NCBI GenBank assembly: GCA_963759235.1
Contig: CAVWYO010000005.1
Location: 1 to 64,000, forward strand
DNA: 64,000 nucleotides
Reading direction: 5' to 3'
From: Bauldia sp963759235
Lineage (GTDB): Bacteria; Pseudomonadota; Alphaproteobacteria; Rhizobiales; Kaistiaceae
Part shown: positions 44,788-53,451 of the stretch, piece by piece
Position numbering within the stretch: the first letter of the stretch is position 1
Layout: the number at the start of each line of letters is the position of its first letter
Notes under the pieces: generated by a model
The model's database searches: none
What the model was told of the DNA's origin: nothing
What the model saw: the letters and a program-made list of their open reading frames with translations, nothing else
Position numbers and translations under genes: made by a program

Positions 44788-45050
44788 GCGAATAGAGTCA
44801 TGTAGCTGAACTATAAGGTAATTTGTAGACTGATCAAAGCGCCGGCGGCGGTGTTTCGGAGCAATGATTCTCGCGGCGTCGGTCTCCGGCAGTGGCCCCG
44901 CTCGTGTGAGCCGACCAAAAGCTCAGCGCTATCACCTCTCCCAAGGGGCAACCGGGCCAGATCCATCTCGGCAGGTGAAGTCCGACCACGGCGACGACCG
45001 GTCGGATTGCCCCGATCCTCCATGACACTACGCAACAAGACCAGAGGACC

Positions 45051-45452
45051 TCAGCGAATCCAAATCAGACTGACTATCCAGAACGCCGCAAGTACGAGGA
45101 AGACGCCTCGCATCGCATTCGAGCTGGACAGGAAGCCGACCATCGGTTTCGGCATGGTGGTGTATTGACGAAATCCCAGTTCGCTTTCGAGTTCCACTGC
45201 TCTTGCCACAAAATGCTTCCAGAACAGCATAGTGCGCTCCTGGAGAAGCCAGAAGAAGAGCGTTGAGATCAGGCCGAAAGCCTGGACCATAGTGCGGATC
45301 GGGCCAGTGAGCCCGACCTTGTAGACATACAGTACGGTGACCAGCGCGACGAATAGCGAAATCATCACAGTCGGCTGTGCGAAGCGGATCGTCTGAAAAT
45401 GACGCACATTGTTGCTTACGTCGAGATATTCGTCGCGCGGGTCCTGGGCCAT
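45051..45452 (-). CDS. small three-helix membrane protein, unknown
   Basis: A 133-residue membrane protein with hydrophobic stretches TVMISLFVALVTVLYVYKVG (near 28-47), VQAFGLISTLFFWLLQE (near 57-73) and MRGVFLVLAAFWIVSLIWI (near 114-132). A short amphipathic segment lies between the second and third. Start with GGAGGAGGG just upstream. The gene lies alone between the two radC copies in sequence less G+C-rich than its surroundings, which suggests it arrived with that segment. No family recognised. Confidence 0.65.
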   Translation of the reverse strand: MAQDPRDEYLDVSNNVRHFQTIRFAQPTVMISLFVALVTVLYVYKVGLTGPIRTMVQAFGLISTLFFWLLQERTMLFWKHFVARAVELESELGFRQYTTMPKPMVGFLSSSNAMRGVFLVLAAFWIVSLIWIR

Positions 45453-45703
45453 TTTGCCCTCCTCCGAGCCCGTCTAATCGAGCCAGGCGATAGAAATGGC
45501 CCATTTTGGGTGCGGTGCCAATATGGTTGGCTCTCGCCAAAAGGTAGAGGATTCAAGACTGAACAAGCCCTGGCATCATTCCCACATTGCGATCGTCTCT
45601 CCGTTGCCGAACCCCTTTTTCCGACCAGCCCCCCGAGCCAGATGTGCCGCGCATCGCGCACGCCCCAGATACGGCTTGGTTTGGAGCCATCGGCAGGTAG
45701 CCG

Positions 45704-46405
45704 TCAGATCAGCTTGAGGCCGCGGAAGCTCGCATGGCCGTTCCGGCCGACGATGATGTGATCGTGGACGGTGATGCCGAGCGGCTTGGCGATGTCGATG
45801 ACCGACTTGGTCATCGCGATGTCGGCGCGCGACGGCGTCGGATCGCCCGAGGGGTGGTTGTGCACCAGGATGATCGCCGTCGACGACAATTCCAGCGCCC
45901 GCTTGACCACCTCGCGCGGATAGACCGGCGTGTGATCGACGGTGCCGCTCTGCTGCACCTCGTCGGCGATCAGGGCGTTCTTCTTGTCGAGGAAGAGGAT
46001 GCGGAACTGCTCGACCGGCTCGTAGGCCATCGCCGCCCGGCAATAGTCGACGACCGCCACCCACGAGTCGAGGAGCGGACGCTGCTTCACCGGATCCTTG
46101 AGGAAGCGCTGGGCAGCGGCGTAGGTGACCTTGAGATGGTGGGCCGCCCGCTCGCCGACCCCCTTCACCTCCATCAGGCGGGCCGGCGGCGCCGCCAGCA
46201 CCTCGGCGAAGCTGCCGAAGCGGCTGAGCAGCGCCTTGGCGATCGGCTTGGTGTCTACGCGGGGAATCGCCTGGAAGAGGATCAGCTCAAGGAGCTCGTA
46301 GTCGCGCAGCGTCTCGCCGCCGATCTCATTGAACCGCTCCCGCATGCGTTCGCGATGTTCGAGATAGTGGGGGAGGTCCCCGCTCTTTTCGCGAAAGCCC
46401 GTCAT
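45704..46405 (-). CDS. radC: RadC family JAB-domain protein
   Basis: A 233-residue protein. The N-terminal helix-hairpin-helix (AEVLAAPPARLMEVKGVGER) is followed by the JAB1/MPN metalloprotease-like core with the zinc-site motif AIILVHNHPSGDPTPSRADI (E...H-x-H-x(7)-S-x(2)-D type) and the C-terminal VHDHIIVGRNGHASFRGLKL. Despite the name it is not established as a repair protein; the fold predicts an isopeptidase or nuclease-like metal site. Its ATG overlaps the map stop codon, so the two are coupled. A degenerate copy of its 3' end lies 1.1 kb away. Confidence 0.93.
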   Translation of the reverse strand: MTGFREKSGDLPHYLEHRERMRERFNEIGGETLRDYELLELILFQAIPRVDTKPIAKALLSRFGSFAEVLAAPPARLMEVKGVGERAAHHLKVTYAAAQRFLKDPVKQRPLLDSWVAVVDYCRAAMAYEPVEQFRILFLDKKNALIADEVQQSGTVDHTPVYPREVVKRALELSSTAIILVHNHPSGDPTPSRADIAMTKSVIDIAKPLGITVHDHIIVGRNGHASFRGLKLI

Positions 46406-47232
46406 GCTCCGTGGCCGCGGGGCGGGAGAAGGCCCTTCGGCGACAGCGTGAAGATCTCGTAGCCGGTCTCGGTGACGCCGACCGAATGCTCGAACTGGGC
46501 GGAGAGCGAGCGGTCGCGGGTCACCGCCGTCCAGCCATCCGCCAGGATCTTCACCTGCGGGCGGCCGAGATTGATCATCGGCTCGACGGTGAAGATCATG
46601 CCGGGTTTGAGCTCGATCCCCTCGCCGGGGCTGCCGTAGTGAAGAATATTGGGAACGTCGTGGAAGAGGAGGCCGACGCCGTGTCCGCAGAAATCGCGGA
46701 CCACGCCGCAACGCTGGGCCTCGGCGTATTCCTGGATCGCATGGCCGATGTCGCCGGTGGTGTTGCCCGGCCGGATCGCCTCGATGCCGCGCATCATCGC
46801 CTCATAGGTGACGTCGACGAGACGCTCGGCGGCGCGCTTGAGGTTGCCGACCTTGTACATGCGGCTGGAATCGCCGTGCCAGCCATCGACGATGAGGGTG
46901 ACGTCGATGTTGACGATGTCGCCGTCGCGCAGCGGCTTGTCGCTCGGAATGCCGTGGCAGACGACGTGGTTGACGGAGGTGCAGGTCGACTTGGTGTAGC
47001 CCTTGTAGCCGAGCGTCGCCGGAATCGCGTCGTTGTCGAGGGCGAAGCCATAGACGAAATCGTCGATGGCCTGGGTCGGCAGACCCGGGCGGACAAGGGA
47101 ATGGAGCTCGTCGAGGCACTCGGCGACCAGCCGTCCGGCCCGGCGCATGCCGGCGAACGCCTCCCGGTCGTGAAGCTTGATTTTCCCGTCATTCTTGTGC
47201 GGCGCGAGCGCCGCCTCGATGTAACTCACCAT
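46402..47232 (-). CDS. map: type I methionine aminopeptidase
   Basis: A 276-residue enzyme that removes the initiator Met from nascent proteins. All five metal ligands are seen: NIDVTLIVDGWHGDSSRMY (two Asp), GHGVGLLFHDVPNI (His), IFTVEPMI (Glu) and AQFEHSVGVTE (Glu). The start at 47232 (MVSYIEAALAPHKNDGKIKL) is preferred because it matches family N-termini; an in-frame start 14 codons upstream exists. Overlaps radC by ATGA. Confidence 0.95.
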   Translation of the reverse strand: MVSYIEAALAPHKNDGKIKLHDREAFAGMRRAGRLVAECLDELHSLVRPGLPTQAIDDFVYGFALDNDAIPATLGYKGYTKSTCTSVNHVVCHGIPSDKPLRDGDIVNIDVTLIVDGWHGDSSRMYKVGNLKRAAERLVDVTYEAMMRGIEAIRPGNTTGDIGHAIQEYAEAQRCGVVRDFCGHGVGLLFHDVPNILHYGSPGEGIELKPGMIFTVEPMINLGRPQVKILADGWTAVTRDRSLSAQFEHSVGVTETGYEIFTLSPKGLLPPRGHGA

Positions 47233-47352
47233 ATGACCGGTCTCGTGCAGAACACGCCGGGCGAAATCCGGCATGCGTCATGAAGGAAGCCGCGTGCTGT
47301 GTCGTCGATATGGCCCGATTTGGGCGCCGCCGCAAGGCCGCCGGCGGCCGGC

Positions 47353-48339
47353 TCAGTTGACCAGGCGTTCGCGCCCGTAAAGCAGCAACATGGCGATGAT
47401 GACGACGCCGTAGATCACCTGGCGGCCGAATTCCGGCATCTGCATCACCGAGAGGATCGATTGCAGGAGGGTGATGAGGATGACGCCGGCGACGGTGCCG
47501 AGATAGCTGCCGCGCCCGCCGAGGATCGAGGTGCCGCCGAGGACGACGGCGGCGATCGAGGGCAGGAGGTAGGCGTCGCCCATCGACTGTGCCGCCTTGG
47601 AGGCGTAGCCGGCAAGCAACACCCCGCCGAAGGCGGCAAGCCCGCCCGAAATGGCAAAGGCGGTCATCACCACCCGGCGGGTGTTGACGCCGGAGAGATA
47701 AGCGGCGCGCTCGCGATTGCCGATGCCGTAGACGGAGCGGCCGAAGGTGGTGCGGGTGAGCAGGAAGACGGCCGCGGCGCCGACCACCGCCCACACGATG
47801 ACGGCGTTGGGGACCGCGGGAATGGCAAATCCCGTTGCCAGATAGCGCATCGGCGGCGAGGCGAAATCGCGCGGCGAGAAGCCGCCGGAATAGACGACCA
47901 TCAAGCCTTGTGCGACGGCGTTGGTGGCAAGGGTGATGATCATCGAGGGGATGCGGAGATAGGCCACGCCGAAGCCGTTGAAGAGGCCGAGGGCGACGCC
48001 GCAGAGGATGCCAAACGGCACGGAGACGATATCGCCGAGCGTGCCCCAGGAGGCGGCCGCGCAGGCCATCATGGCGCCGGTGGTGACCACCCAGGGAACC
48101 GACAGGTCGATCTGGCCGAGCAGGATGACCAGCATCATGCCCGTGGCGATGATGCCGAGAAACGAGGCGACCTTGAGCTGCTGGAGAAGGTATTCGGGCG
48201 ACAGGAAGTTCTCGGAATAGAGGCTGCCGAGGAGCAGCAGCACGACGATGCAGGCGAACGCCGTGGCGACCGCCGGATCGCGGCGGATGAAGCCGGGAAG
48301 GTGCGCGGTCAAGCGGCCGGTGGTGGATGCTTCGCTCAT
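47353..48339 (-). CDS. sugar ABC importer, inner-membrane permease 2 (RbsC/YjfF-like)
   Basis: A 328-residue permease of the BPD_transp_2 family with about eight to ten hydrophobic helices and the landmark SGVNTRRVVMTAFAISGGLA near residue 220 and SIAAVVLGGTSILGGRGSYL near 265, typical of ribose/galactofuranose-type importers. It begins inside the stop of the first permease (ATGA overlap at 48336-48339), indicating a heterodimeric channel. Last gene of the importer operon. Confidence 0.92.
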   Translation of the reverse strand: MSEASTTGRLTAHLPGFIRRDPAVATAFACIVVLLLLGSLYSENFLSPEYLLQQLKVASFLGIIATGMMLVILLGQIDLSVPWVVTTGAMMACAAASWGTLGDIVSVPFGILCGVALGLFNGFGVAYLRIPSMIITLATNAVAQGLMVVYSGGFSPRDFASPPMRYLATGFAIPAVPNAVIVWAVVGAAAVFLLTRTTFGRSVYGIGNRERAAYLSGVNTRRVVMTAFAISGGLAAFGGVLLAGYASKAAQSMGDAYLLPSIAAVVLGGTSILGGRGSYLGTVAGVILITLLQSILSVMQMPEFGRQVIYGVVIIAMLLLYGRERLVN

Positions 48340-49340
48340 GCGAACCAGTCCAGCCGGTTGCGGACGCGGAAGAGGCCGAAGGCGGTAAGGCTGACGGCGA
48401 GCATCAGCACGACGCCCTGGAAAAGCGGCTGCCACAGCGGGTCGAAGTCGAAGACGAAGAGCAGGTCGCCGATGGTGCGGAAGGCAAGCGCGCCGAAGAT
48501 GGCGCCAATGGCGCTGCCGGTGCCGCCGAAGAGCGAGACGCCGCCGAGCACGACCGCGGCGATCGAGAACAGCGTGTAGGTGCTGCCCGAGGCGTAGGCG
48601 GCCTCGCCGGTATAGGTGAAGAAGGTGAGGAACAACCCGCCGATCGAGGCCAGCACGCCGGAGAGCGTGTAGGCGACGAACTTTGCCCGCTTGATCGGCA
48701 CGCCCGACATGTAGGCGGCCACCTCCGACGAGCCGACGGCGTAGGCGGCGCGGCCCGTGGCGGAGCGGCTGAACGGCACCCACACGACCAGCACGACGAC
48801 GGCAAGGACGACCAGGCTCGCCGGGACAACATCGAAAACCCTGCCGGTGAGCAGATCGGCGAGGTCGCCGTTGACGCTGCCGCCGGGGTAGGGGCGGAGC
48901 GCCAGTGCCAGGCCGTAATAGATCGCGCCGGTGGCAATCGTGGTGACGATCGGCTGCAGCCGCCCAATGATGACGATGGCGCCGTTGAGGGCGCCGCAGA
49001 GAGCGCCGACGACGAGCACGCCGAGGACGCCCAGCCCGGTCTCCAGCGGCGAGCCGACGACGATCCACGAGGCCAGGCAGTTGGTGAGCGTGAAGGTCAT
49101 GCCGACCGACAGGTCGATGCCGGCGGTCAGCACGACCAGCGTCTGCGCCATCGCCACGAAGGCAAGCAGCACGCCCTTGTTCGCCGCCGTCTGCACCACG
49201 TTGGCGACCGCGGTCTCGGTCCAGCCCTGGTTGGCGATCGCCGGGTGGTTGACCAGGTAGATGGCGAACATGACGACGAAGATGCCGAACGCGAGCAGCG
49301 TGCCGCGTTGTTCGGCGAGCCAGAAGCGCCAGTCCTTCAC
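48336..49340 (-). CDS. sugar ABC importer, inner-membrane permease 1 (RbsC/YtfT-like)
   Basis: A 334-residue BPD_transp_2 permease. Landmarks are LVVLTAGIDLSVGMTFTLTN near residue 85, MSGVPIKRAKFVAYTLSGVL near 205 and SIAAVVLGGVSLFGGTGSAI near 250. It has overlaps at both ends (with the ATPase at 49337-49340 and the second permease), a tightly coupled operon. It resembles YtfT of the galactofuranose importer, but substrate specificity cannot be read. Confidence 0.92.
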   Translation of the reverse strand: MKDWRFWLAEQRGTLLAFGIFVVMFAIYLVNHPAIANQGWTETAVANVVQTAANKGVLLAFVAMAQTLVVLTAGIDLSVGMTFTLTNCLASWIVVGSPLETGLGVLGVLVVGALCGALNGAIVIIGRLQPIVTTIATGAIYYGLALALRPYPGGSVNGDLADLLTGRVFDVVPASLVVLAVVVLVVWVPFSRSATGRAAYAVGSSEVAAYMSGVPIKRAKFVAYTLSGVLASIGGLFLTFFTYTGEAAYASGSTYTLFSIAAVVLGGVSLFGGTGSAIGAIFGALAFRTIGDLLFVFDFDPLWQPLFQGVVLMLAVSLTAFGLFRVRNRLDWFA

Positions 49341-50887
49341 GCGTTCATCGCCGGCGCGGCGCCGACCTCCCCGCCTTCGATGTTGAGGGCGCTGGCGATC
49401 AGCGCGCGCTCGGTGATCTCGTCGCCGACCAGCTCGCGCCGAATGGCGCCGTCGTAAAGTACGAGCACACGGTGGCAGCAGCCGATCAACTCGTCATAGT
49501 CGGTCGAATAGAAGACGATCGCCGCGCCCGCATCGGCCAGCCGGCGCAGGAGCTGATACATCTCCTGCTTGGTGCCGACGTCGATGCCGCGGGTCGGATC
49601 ATTGAGGAGGATGATGCGGGGATCTCGCATCAGCCACTTGGCGATGACGACCTTCTGCTGGTTGCCGCCGGAAAGCGCGCCGACGGCGATGTCGCTGCCG
49701 GCGGTGCGGATGGCGAGGAGCTTGATCATATCGTCGATCAGCCGGGTCTCGGCACCGCGGTCGATGATGCCGCCGTGGGCGATACGGTCGAGCGAGGCGA
49801 AGGACAGGTTGTCGTGGACGCTCATCGGCAGCATCAGACCTTCGGTCTTGCGGTCCTCCGGGATGAGGGCCATCCCGATCCCCGGCGACTTGGCGCGTCC
49901 GGGGCTCGAAACGTGGGCCGGCTTGCCATCGACAAGCACCTCGCCGGTGCGGCCGCGCAAGACACCGAAAAGGGCGAGGAGAAGTTCGCGCTGGCCCTGT
50001 CCATCGAGGCCGCCAAGCCCGACGACCTCGCCGGCGCGCACCGACAGCGAGATGTTGTTCAGCCGATCCGTCCAGGAGAGGCCGCGAGCTTCAAGCACCG
50101 GCGGCTGGCCGTCGGCGGCCTTGGCTTCGGCTTTCGGCGGAAAGACGTTGCTGTACTCCCGGCCGATCATCAGTTCGACGACCTCATTGTCGGTCTTCGT
50201 CCCGGCCTGGTAGGTGGCGACGTTCTGGCCGTTGCGGAAGACCGTGCATTCGTCGGCAAGCTCGGCGATCTCGTGCATGCGGTGCGAGATATAGAGAAGC
50301 GCCAGCCCGTCCGAGCGCAGCCGCTTGAGGACTTCGAAGACCCTGGCGACGTCGGCCGAGGCAAGCGCCGAGGTTGCCTCGTCGAGGATCAGGATGCGCG
50401 GATTGCGGGCGAGCGCCTTGGCGATTTCGACCATCTGGCGGCGCGACAGCGGCAGGTCTTTGACAAGGGCGCGCGGATGGATGTCGGGCGCGCCGGCGCG
50501 GACGAGCGCCTCCTCGGCGATTCGGCGCTGGGCGCGCCGGTCGATGATGCCGTAGCGCGTCGGCGGATCGGAAATGACGATGTTGTCGGCGACCGACAGT
50601 TCGGGGATCAGCGACAGTTCCTGGAAGATGCAGACGATGCCGGCGTGGTTGGCGGCGGCCGGATCGGGGAAGCGGACCTCACGACCTTCCAGCGTCATCC
50701 GTCCTTCGTCGGGCGTGACGACGCCGGCCATGATCTTGATCAGGGTGGATTTGCCGGCGCCGTTCTCGCCGAGGATGGCATGGATGCGGCCGGCCACCAC
50801 CGACAACTCGGCCCCATCCAGCGCGCGGACGCCGCCGTAGCGCTTGGATACCCCCTCCATGCGAAAGAGCGGAACCGCGCTCTCCAT
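49337..50887 (-). CDS. sugar ABC importer, double ATP-binding subunit (RbsA-like)
   Basis: A 516-residue tandem ATPase. Domain 1 has HAILGENGAGKSTLIKIMAG and LPLSRRQMVEIAKALARNPR with Walker B ILILDEATSAL. Domain 2 has the usual degenerate Walker A (GLDGQGQRELLLAL) and an intact LSGGNQQKVVIAKWLMRDPR signature. This asymmetry is normal for carbohydrate uptake transporters of the CUT2 class. The start at 50887 has TTGGGGA just upstream. An 83-base gap with a strong hairpin separates it from the binding-protein gene. Confidence 0.94.
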   Translation of the reverse strand: MESAVPLFRMEGVSKRYGGVRALDGAELSVVAGRIHAILGENGAGKSTLIKIMAGVVTPDEGRMTLEGREVRFPDPAAANHAGIVCIFQELSLIPELSVADNIVISDPPTRYGIIDRRAQRRIAEEALVRAGAPDIHPRALVKDLPLSRRQMVEIAKALARNPRILILDEATSALASADVARVFEVLKRLRSDGLALLYISHRMHEIAELADECTVFRNGQNVATYQAGTKTDNEVVELMIGREYSNVFPPKAEAKAADGQPPVLEARGLSWTDRLNNISLSVRAGEVVGLGGLDGQGQRELLLALFGVLRGRTGEVLVDGKPAHVSSPGRAKSPGIGMALIPEDRKTEGLMLPMSVHDNLSFASLDRIAHGGIIDRGAETRLIDDMIKLLAIRTAGSDIAVGALSGGNQQKVVIAKWLMRDPRIILLNDPTRGIDVGTKQEMYQLLRRLADAGAAIVFYSTDYDELIGCCHRVLVLYDGAIRRELVGDEITERALIASALNIEGGEVGAAPAMNA

Positions 50888-50925
50888 CGTCCCCAACGTC
50901 CCTCGAGGCGATCCTGTCGTGCAAA

Positions 50926-50949
50926 GCGCCGCGGGTTGCCCCGCGGCGC
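50926..50949 (-). promoter_or_regulatory. intra-operon stem-loop between binding-protein and ATPase genes
   Basis: On the minus strand GCGCCGCGGG, loop GCAA, CCCGCGGCGC: ten perfect G-C pairs capped by a GNRA tetraloop and followed by TTT. It stands exactly where importer operons often have a processing or partial-termination hairpin that leaves the binding-protein message more abundant. Confidence 0.6.
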
Positions 50950-50970
50950 CGAGCAACGTTTCGGGCTATC

Positions 50971-52113
50971 TTACTGGTTCTCTTTCGTCTGGCCCATGAT
51001 TTCCTGCGCCGTGAAGTTGATGCCGCAGGTCGGGAAGGAGTTGCCGACGAAGAAGTTGTCGGACTCGTCGGGGAAGTAGTCCCGCCCGGCCTTGAAATCG
51101 GGGTAGGAAGCAATCGCCAGCGGCAGCTTCACCGATTGCGGCAGCACGTTGCCCTCAAGGGCGGCGATGGCCGTCTTGATCGCAACGGCAACCTGGGCCG
51201 GACCGGAGCCCGCGGACGTGCACTGCAGGCCCTGGTCTCCGTATTTCGCGCAGAATTTGCGGAACCCGTTCTCCGTCTCGCCGCCAAAGGGCACCATGGG
51301 ATGGCTGGCGTCGAGCATCGCCTGGACAACGCCGGTGTCGCCGCCCTGCGCGGTGATGCCGGCGAACGGACCGTTGGTGGCAATCGCGTCGGCCGTCACT
51401 TTCTGGGCGACGCCGTCGTCCCACTTGCCGGCGACTTCGGTAACGTCCCAGTTCTTGCCGGAGGCATCGAGGGTCTCGTGGATGCCGTCGTGGCGGGCGG
51501 TATCGGCCGAGGCGCCGGCGACGCCGCGCACCTCGAGGATCTTGCCGCCGTCCGGGACTTTGTCGATCAGCCAGTTGGCCCACAGGACGCCCAGGCCCTT
51601 CTGATCGACGTTGACGTTGATGTCGTCTTCGGTATCGAGGATGTTGTCGAAGGCGACGAGGACGACGCCGGCGTCCTTGGCGCGCTTGATCACCGGGCCG
51701 AAGGCCGTGGGGTTCTGGGCGTCCACGACGATCGCGTCGTAGCCGGAATCGATGAAGTTGTTGATCGCCGAGATCTGCGCCGGCACGTCCTCGCCGGTCG
51801 ACACCACCTTAAACTCCTTGATCTTGGCGGCGACGTCGGGCTGTGCCGCATAGGCCTTGGCGGTCTGGATCATCTGGATGCGCCAGGTATTGGCGATGTA
51901 GCCGTTGGCAAGCGCAATCCGATATGGGCCGGGCTTCGCCGGATATTTCAGAAATTTCGTGTCGCTCGTCCACGGTGCGAAGCAGTCCGGGTCGGCGGAA
52001 GGTCCGGCGACAACCTCGGGTCCGGCCGCATAAGACGCCGAACCGATGGTGAACGCCGCCGCCGACAGGGCAGCGATGCTCACAGAGCGCAGCATTCTCT
52101 TCATTGCTGTCAT
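50971..52113 (-). CDS. sugar ABC importer, periplasmic substrate-binding protein
   Basis: A 380-residue type 1 periplasmic binding protein. Signal peptide SVSIAALSAAAFTIGSASYA (cleavage about residue 29), then the fold of CUT2 binding proteins: YRIALANGYIANTWRIQMIQ, NFIDSGYDAIVVDAQNPTAF, VLVAFDNILDTEDDINVNVD and GITAQGGDTGVVQAML. Unusually large for the family (about 350 mature residues), with several Cys (DPDCFAPW, KFCAKYGDQGLQC, TCGI). First gene of the importer operon; its promoter with a LacI-type operator lies about 130 bases upstream. Confidence 0.9.
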   Translation of the reverse strand: MTAMKRMLRSVSIAALSAAAFTIGSASYAAGPEVVAGPSADPDCFAPWTSDTKFLKYPAKPGPYRIALANGYIANTWRIQMIQTAKAYAAQPDVAAKIKEFKVVSTGEDVPAQISAINNFIDSGYDAIVVDAQNPTAFGPVIKRAKDAGVVLVAFDNILDTEDDINVNVDQKGLGVLWANWLIDKVPDGGKILEVRGVAGASADTARHDGIHETLDASGKNWDVTEVAGKWDDGVAQKVTADAIATNGPFAGITAQGGDTGVVQAMLDASHPMVPFGGETENGFRKFCAKYGDQGLQCTSAGSGPAQVAVAIKTAIAALEGNVLPQSVKLPLAIASYPDFKAGRDYFPDESDNFFVGNSFPTCGINFTAQEIMGQTKENQ

Positions 52114-52247
52114 TGTATTCCTCCCGTTGTGGTGCGAGTTCTTGCCGTCGTGGGTGTGGCGCGGGGTCTGAACTTGTTATACTTCGCGTAGAGGACCGAT
52201 TTCGGTCAACGACCCCGATTTTTATTTCGCCAAACACCCGGATCCAA

Positions 52248-52276
52248 GTTATAAATAGAGATGAAAGCGCTGTCAA
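52248..52276 (-). promoter_or_regulatory. near-consensus sigma-70 promoter of the sugar importer operon
   Basis: Minus strand: TTGACA (52276-52271), 17 bases, TATAAC (52253-52248). The expected start of transcription is near 52241, giving a leader of about 128 bases. The -35 is inside the first LacI-type palindrome. Confidence 0.75.
52262..52275. promoter_or_regulatory. LacI-family operator 1
   Basis: TGAAAGCGCTGTCA, a palindrome around AGCGCT with the central CG pair typical of LacI/GalR operators. It overlaps the -35 of the importer promoter, so bound repressor would block RNA polymerase. Confidence 0.7.
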
Positions 52277-52303
52277 CAGAACGCTGGCCTGTCGGCGCAA
52301 CGT

Positions 52304-52317
52304 TGTAAGCGCTGCCA
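52304..52317. promoter_or_regulatory. LacI-family operator 2
   Basis: TGTAAGCGCTGCCA, sharing AAGCGCTG with operator 1; the centres are 42 bases apart, close to four helical turns. It lies just upstream of the regulator gene, suggesting autoregulation and possible looping. Confidence 0.65.
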
Positions 52318-52371
52318 GTTGCACCGCACGCAAGGAGAGCGCGGTGTGTGCGTCACCTGGAGGAGTGGCCG

Positions 52372-53418
52372 GTGATCGAGCAGCCAGATATGCAACCGCG
52401 GCGGCGGAAGACGCTGAGCGACGTGGCGGCGCGGGCCGGCGTCAGCGCCGTCACGGTCTCGCGCGCCCTCCGCAAGCCGGAGATGGTGTCGGAGGATCTC
52501 CGCGCGCGCGTCGCGGCCGCCGTAGAGGAACTCGCCTACATCCCCAACCAGCTGGCGAGCGCGCTTGCCTCCGCCCGCACCCATCGCATCGGCGTCGTCG
52601 TCCCCTCGCTCACCAACGGCGTCTTCGGCGAATATCTGCGCGCGCTCCACGACGTCTTCGTGCCGGCCGGCTTCCAGGTGCTCGTCCTCAACTCCGGCTA
52701 CACGGCGGCGAACGAAGAGACATCGATCGCCACCATGCTCGGCCAGCACCCGGAAGCGATGATCGTCACCGGGGTCAACCAGACGGAGCATGCACGGCGG
52801 ATGCTGTCGCAAGCGGCCATTCCCGTCATCCAGACCATGGAGATAACCGACGACCCGATCGACATCGCCATCGGCCTGTCCCAGCGCGACGCCGGCTATG
52901 CGGCGACACGCCACCTGATCGATCTCGGCCACACCCGCATCGCCCAGATGGCGGTGCCGCTCGATGCACGCAGCCGTCAGCGTCTCGACGGCTACCGCTC
53001 GGCCATGGCCGAGGCCGGCCTCGAGACGCGGATGCTGTCCTTCGACGGCGCTTCGAGCTTCGCTCACGGTGCGCGGCTGCTGGGTGAAATGATGAACCGC
53101 TGGCCGGAGACGACCGCTCTCTTCGCCGGCAACGACAACCTCGCGCAGGGTGCGATCTTCGAGTGCCAGCGCCGAGGCATCCGCGTGCCCGGGGACCTTT
53201 CCGTCATCGGCTTCAACAACCTCGAATATGCCGCCGCCGCCTACCCGTCGCTGACGACGGTGGCGACCCCGCGCTACCAGATCGGCCACCGCGCCGGCGA
53301 GATCGTCCTCGAGATCATCCGTGGCTCCGGAAGCGGGCCGGACGAATCGTGTATCGATCTGGGTTTCAGGCTGATCGTCCGCGAAAGCACGGCGGCGCCG
53401 GGCGGGACGCCGGCGTAG
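52372..53418 (+). CDS. LacI-family transcriptional regulator (GntR-like) of the sugar importer
   Basis: A 348-residue repressor. The N-terminal helix-turn-helix is KTLSDVAARAGVSAVTVSRA, hinge YIPNQLASALASARTHRIGV, then a periplasmic-binding-like effector domain (VVPSLTNGVFGEYLRALHDV; LFAGNDNLAQGAIFECQRRG; VIGFNNLEYAAAAYPSLTTV). Divergent from the importer operon with two matching palindromes between, so it most likely controls that operon and itself. GTG at 52372 has GGAGGAG six bases upstream; a GTG at 52348 with AAGGAG is the alternative. Confidence 0.9.
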   Translation: MIEQPDMQPRRRKTLSDVAARAGVSAVTVSRALRKPEMVSEDLRARVAAAVEELAYIPNQLASALASARTHRIGVVVPSLTNGVFGEYLRALHDVFVPAGFQVLVLNSGYTAANEETSIATMLGQHPEAMIVTGVNQTEHARRMLSQAAIPVIQTMEITDDPIDIAIGLSQRDAGYAATRHLIDLGHTRIAQMAVPLDARSRQRLDGYRSAMAEAGLETRMLSFDGASSFAHGARLLGEMMNRWPETTALFAGNDNLAQGAIFECQRRGIRVPGDLSVIGFNNLEYAAAAYPSLTTVATPRYQIGHRAGEIVLEIIRGSGSGPDESCIDLGFRLIVRESTAAPGGTPA

Positions 53419-53451
53419 AGCCCGAAGGAAAATGCCACCCGTGTCGTCTTT

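Noticed and set aside
49472..51079. 535-codon open frame on the plus strand
   Set aside because: Antisense to the RbsA-like ATPase; no independent support.
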